Source: Paenibacillaceae bacterium UBA6304 (GTDB taxonomy: Bacteria; Bacillota; Bacilli; Paenibacillales; Paenibacillaceae). Taken from it: DNA of 7,352 nt. Shown here piece after piece: positions 6,145 through 7,352 of the stretch. Position 1 is the first letter of the stretch. The number at the start of each line of letters is the position of its first letter. The stretch covers positions 1 to 7,352 of the forward strand of contig DJTQ01000306.1 in assembly GCA_002439285.1 (NCBI GenBank), given 5' to 3'. The notes under the pieces are model-generated. The model made no database searches and had not been told where the DNA came from. It was given only the letters and a program-made list of their open reading frames with translations. Both the position numbers and the translations under genes were made by a program.

Positions 6145-6181
6145 AAGAGCACGACGCATTTCTCGCGTCATGCTCTTTTTT
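6144..6181 (+). terminator. Riboswitch expression platform: intrinsic terminator
   Basis: The left arm 6144-6157 pairs with 6165-6178 around a 7-nt loop: 14 possible pairs with one C-A mismatch, six T at 6176-6181. The left arm starts at the last base of the aptamer's conserved GGGCA, so ligand-stabilised P3 and pseudoknot would compete with full formation of the stem. This supports an ON switch in which ZMP/ZTP prevents termination, as is usual in this class. Confidence 0.88.
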
Positions 6182-6365
6182 CGTCATAAGTTGATTGTCT
6201 CCGTACTGCGATGTATGGCGTAATTTAGGATGTTCCGTGGATGGAATCTTCTTGGCGGTGTCGTCTTGCTCGAAGTTTGTCGTTAATATGCCCGCGATTT
6301 TAGGTATAATAAAGATAGTTTTTGACGAGAGGAAGCCATTCTCTAAGAGAAAGGGGCATGCGAAC
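6182..6365 (+). other. Leader between riboswitch terminator and ywlG
   Basis: This stretch has no recognisable gene. The reading frame of ywlG is open back to 6195, but those codons show no family similarity and precede a good ribosome binding site, so they are treated as untranslated. I looked for a remnant of rpiB, which lies here in B. subtilis, and found none. The notable contents are the TATAAT box at 6305-6310 and the AAAGGGG ribosome binding site at 6350-6356. Confidence 0.5.
6305..6310 (+). promoter_or_regulatory. Candidate second promoter for ywlG, downstream of the riboswitch
   Basis: A perfect TATAAT lies 55 nt before the ywlG start, giving a predicted transcript start near 6317. 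The -35 region is weak: GTTAAT occupies the 17-nt position and TTGTCG (6277-6282) is too far away at 22 nt. If active, this promoter would bypass the ZTP-controlled terminator. Confidence 0.4.
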
Positions 6366-6959
6366 ATGGATACGCTGGACGCTGGAGAACTTGGAGAAAT
6401 CCGGGGGCAGGTTGCGGGAATTTTGGAAGAGTTAGTGGAAACCGCAGGGCTAGGGCCGGGGCGGCTGATCGTTATCGGCGTCAGCACTAGTGAAGTGGCA
6501 GGAGCCCGAATTGGTACGGGAGGCGCGGAGGAGATCGCCGCCGAGCTGTTCGATGGCATCGACAAGGTTCGGCAGAGACACGGGTTCGACGTGGCTTTTC
6601 AGTGCTGCGAGCATTTGAATCGGGCGCTTGTCGTGGAGCGGAAGGTATTGGAGCGTATGGGGCTTACGGAAGTGGCCGCCGTTCCTGTGCCGAAAGCCGG
6701 CGGTTCTATGGCGGCAACCGCTTATAAGCGGTTAACCGAGCCTTGTCTGGCCGAGAGTTTGGAAGCCCATGCCGGGATCGACATCGGAGAGACGCTGATC
6801 GGCATGCATTTGCGCCGCGTGGCTGTGCCGTTCCGGCCAACCCTGCGATACGTGGGCAAGGCCCGGGTGAATGCGGCATGGACCCGCCCGAAACTGATCG
6901 GAGGAGAGCGTGCCGTGTATATACTGCCGCAAGATCAGGATTCACGGCTATGTGACTAA
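6366..6959 (+). CDS. ywlG: TIGR01440/DUF436 family protein YwlG
   Basis: The 197-residue product belongs to the conserved YwlG (UPF0340, TIGR01440) family, whose function is not established. Conserved blocks are VIGVSTSEVAGARIGTGG (36-53), AFQCCEHLNRAL (77-88, with a Cys-Cys-Glu-His group), PVPKAGGSMA (107-116), HAGIDIGETLIGMHL (135-149) and TRPKLIGGERAVY (173-185). No signal or membrane segment is seen; it should be cytoplasmic. ATG 6366 was chosen because AAAGGGG (6350-6356) precedes it at 9-nt spacing and because the length then fits the family (about 180-190). The upstream frame to 6195 runs through the promoter-like region and lacks similarity. It sits between a ZTP riboswitch and glyA, 36 nt before the latter, which suggests a link to one-carbon or folate metabolism; that link is inference. 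Confidence 0.88.
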   Translation: MDTLDAGELGEIRGQVAGILEELVETAGLGPGRLIVIGVSTSEVAGARIGTGGAEEIAAELFDGIDKVRQRHGFDVAFQCCEHLNRALVVERKVLERMGLTEVAAVPVPKAGGSMAATAYKRLTEPCLAESLEAHAGIDIGETLIGMHLRRVAVPFRPTLRYVGKARVNAAWTRPKLIGGERAVYILPQDQDSRLCD

Positions 6960-6979
6960 GTGATTAATTATTTTAATAT

Positions 6980-6985
6980 AGGAGG
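6980..6985 (+). promoter_or_regulatory. Ribosome binding site of glyA
   Basis: A perfect AGGAGG lies 10 nt before ATG 6996. The short AT-rich gap after ywlG (6960-6995) contains TAATAT (6974-6979), but no credible -35 box, so read-through from ywlG is the simpler explanation for glyA transcription. Confidence 0.7.
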
Positions 6986-6995
6986 ACTAATAAAC

Positions 6996-7352
6996 ATGGA
7001 TCAATTAAGAAAGCAAGACCCGGCGGTACTGGAAGCGATGAATTTGGAGCTCAAGCGTCAACGGAACAACATCGAATTGATCGCATCCGAGAATATTGTC
7101 AGCGAAGCCGTGATGGAAGCGATGGGCTCCGTACTGACGAACAAATATGCGGAGGGATACCCAGGCAAACGCTATTATGGCGGCTGTGAGCATGTCGATA
7201 TCGTAGAGAATATCGCGCGCGACCGTGCGAAGGAGCTCTTTGGAGCCGATCATGCCAACGTACAACCTCACTCCGGCGCACAAGCCAACCTGGCTGTTTA
7301 TCTGACAGCTTTGAAACCTGGAGATACCGTGCTCGGGATGAACTTGTCCCAT
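6996..7352 (+). CDS. glyA: Serine hydroxymethyltransferase, N-terminal part (3' end outside window)
   Basis: SHMT is a cytoplasmic pyridoxal-phosphate enzyme that converts serine and tetrahydrofolate to glycine and 5,10-methylene-tetrahydrofolate, the main entry of one-carbon units. The 119 visible residues carry the family signatures [11 protein letters not shown] (26-36), [16 protein letters not shown] (48-63), CEHVDIVE (64-71) and [12 protein letters not shown] (87-98), ending in GMNLSH, just where the conserved LSHGGHLTHG segment starts. The catalytic lysine region lies beyond the window. About 415 residues are expected in full. The gene follows ywlG by 36 nt without a terminator, so the upstream ZTP riboswitch probably controls it as well. 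Confidence 0.96.
   Translation, partial: MDQLRKQDPAVLEAMNLELKRQRNNIELIASENIVSEAVMEAMGSVLTNKYAEGYPGKRYYGGCEHVDIVENIARDRAKELFGADHANVQPHSGAQANLAVYLTALKPGDTVLGMNLSH

Noticed and set aside
6182..6304. Degraded rpiB gene between ywlE and ywlG
   Set aside because: No frame shows RpiB-like residues such as the N-terminal ASDHGG motif, and the ywlE-proximal half of the gap is accounted for by the riboswitch.
6195..6365. N-terminal extension of ywlG back to 6195
   Set aside because: It runs through the leader and the TATAAT box, has no family similarity and no ribosome binding site; ATG 6366 fits both signal and length.
1..7352. CRISPR array, insertion sequence, tRNA or rRNA
   Set aside because: No regularly spaced repeats, transposase motifs, target-site duplications, or tRNA/rRNA signatures were seen on either strand by reading.

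Overview
The window looks like chromosomal core DNA from a spore-forming Bacillota species, most likely Paenibacillus or a close relative. The evidence is a sporulation gene (spoIIR), strong AGGAGG-type ribosome binding sites, moderate-to-high GC, and a gene order that parallels the Bacillus subtilis spoIIR-ywlC-ywlD-ywlE-ywlF-ywlG-glyA cluster. All genes are on the + strand. The organism assignment is inferred from gene content and order, not from a database match.

Layout: (1) the 3' end of spoIIR with a clear intrinsic terminator; (2) an extended -10 promoter and ywlC/sua5 (threonylcarbamoyl-AMP synthase for tRNA t6A), whose middle and 3' part are unusually GC-rich; (3) a DUF72/YunF-like gene ending in a sliding-clamp-like QIDLF peptide; (4) a TTG-started CPA1 Na+(K+)/H+ antiporter resembling NhaK, with a duplicated cytoplasmic tail module; (5) mntP (Mn2+ efflux), whose likely start lies just after a perfect 12-bp inverted repeat; (6) ywlE (protein-arginine phosphatase), with its own candidate promoter inside the end of mntP; (7) a 360-nt gap without a protein gene, holding a ZTP/ZMP (pfl) riboswitch, its intrinsic terminator and a second promoter-like -10 box; (8) ywlG (TIGR01440/DUF436); (9) the first 119 codons of glyA (serine hydroxymethyltransferase), cut by the window edge.

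Compared with the B. subtilis order as I recall it, DUF72 and the antiporter sit between ywlC and mntP, and rpiB (ywlF) is absent between ywlE and ywlG. The riboswitch leader occupies that place. The regulatory reading is that ZMP/ZTP, which accumulates when 10-formyl-tetrahydrofolate is short, relieves termination and raises ywlG-glyA expression, which feeds one-carbon units into folate. A TATAAT box downstream of the terminator could supply riboswitch-independent basal transcription.

I see no mobile element, CRISPR array, tRNA or rRNA. The most interesting signals are the ZTP riboswitch placed in front of the uncharacterised ywlG, the inverted repeat before mntP, the antiporter tail duplication, the DUF72 clamp-like tail and the YwlE insertion.
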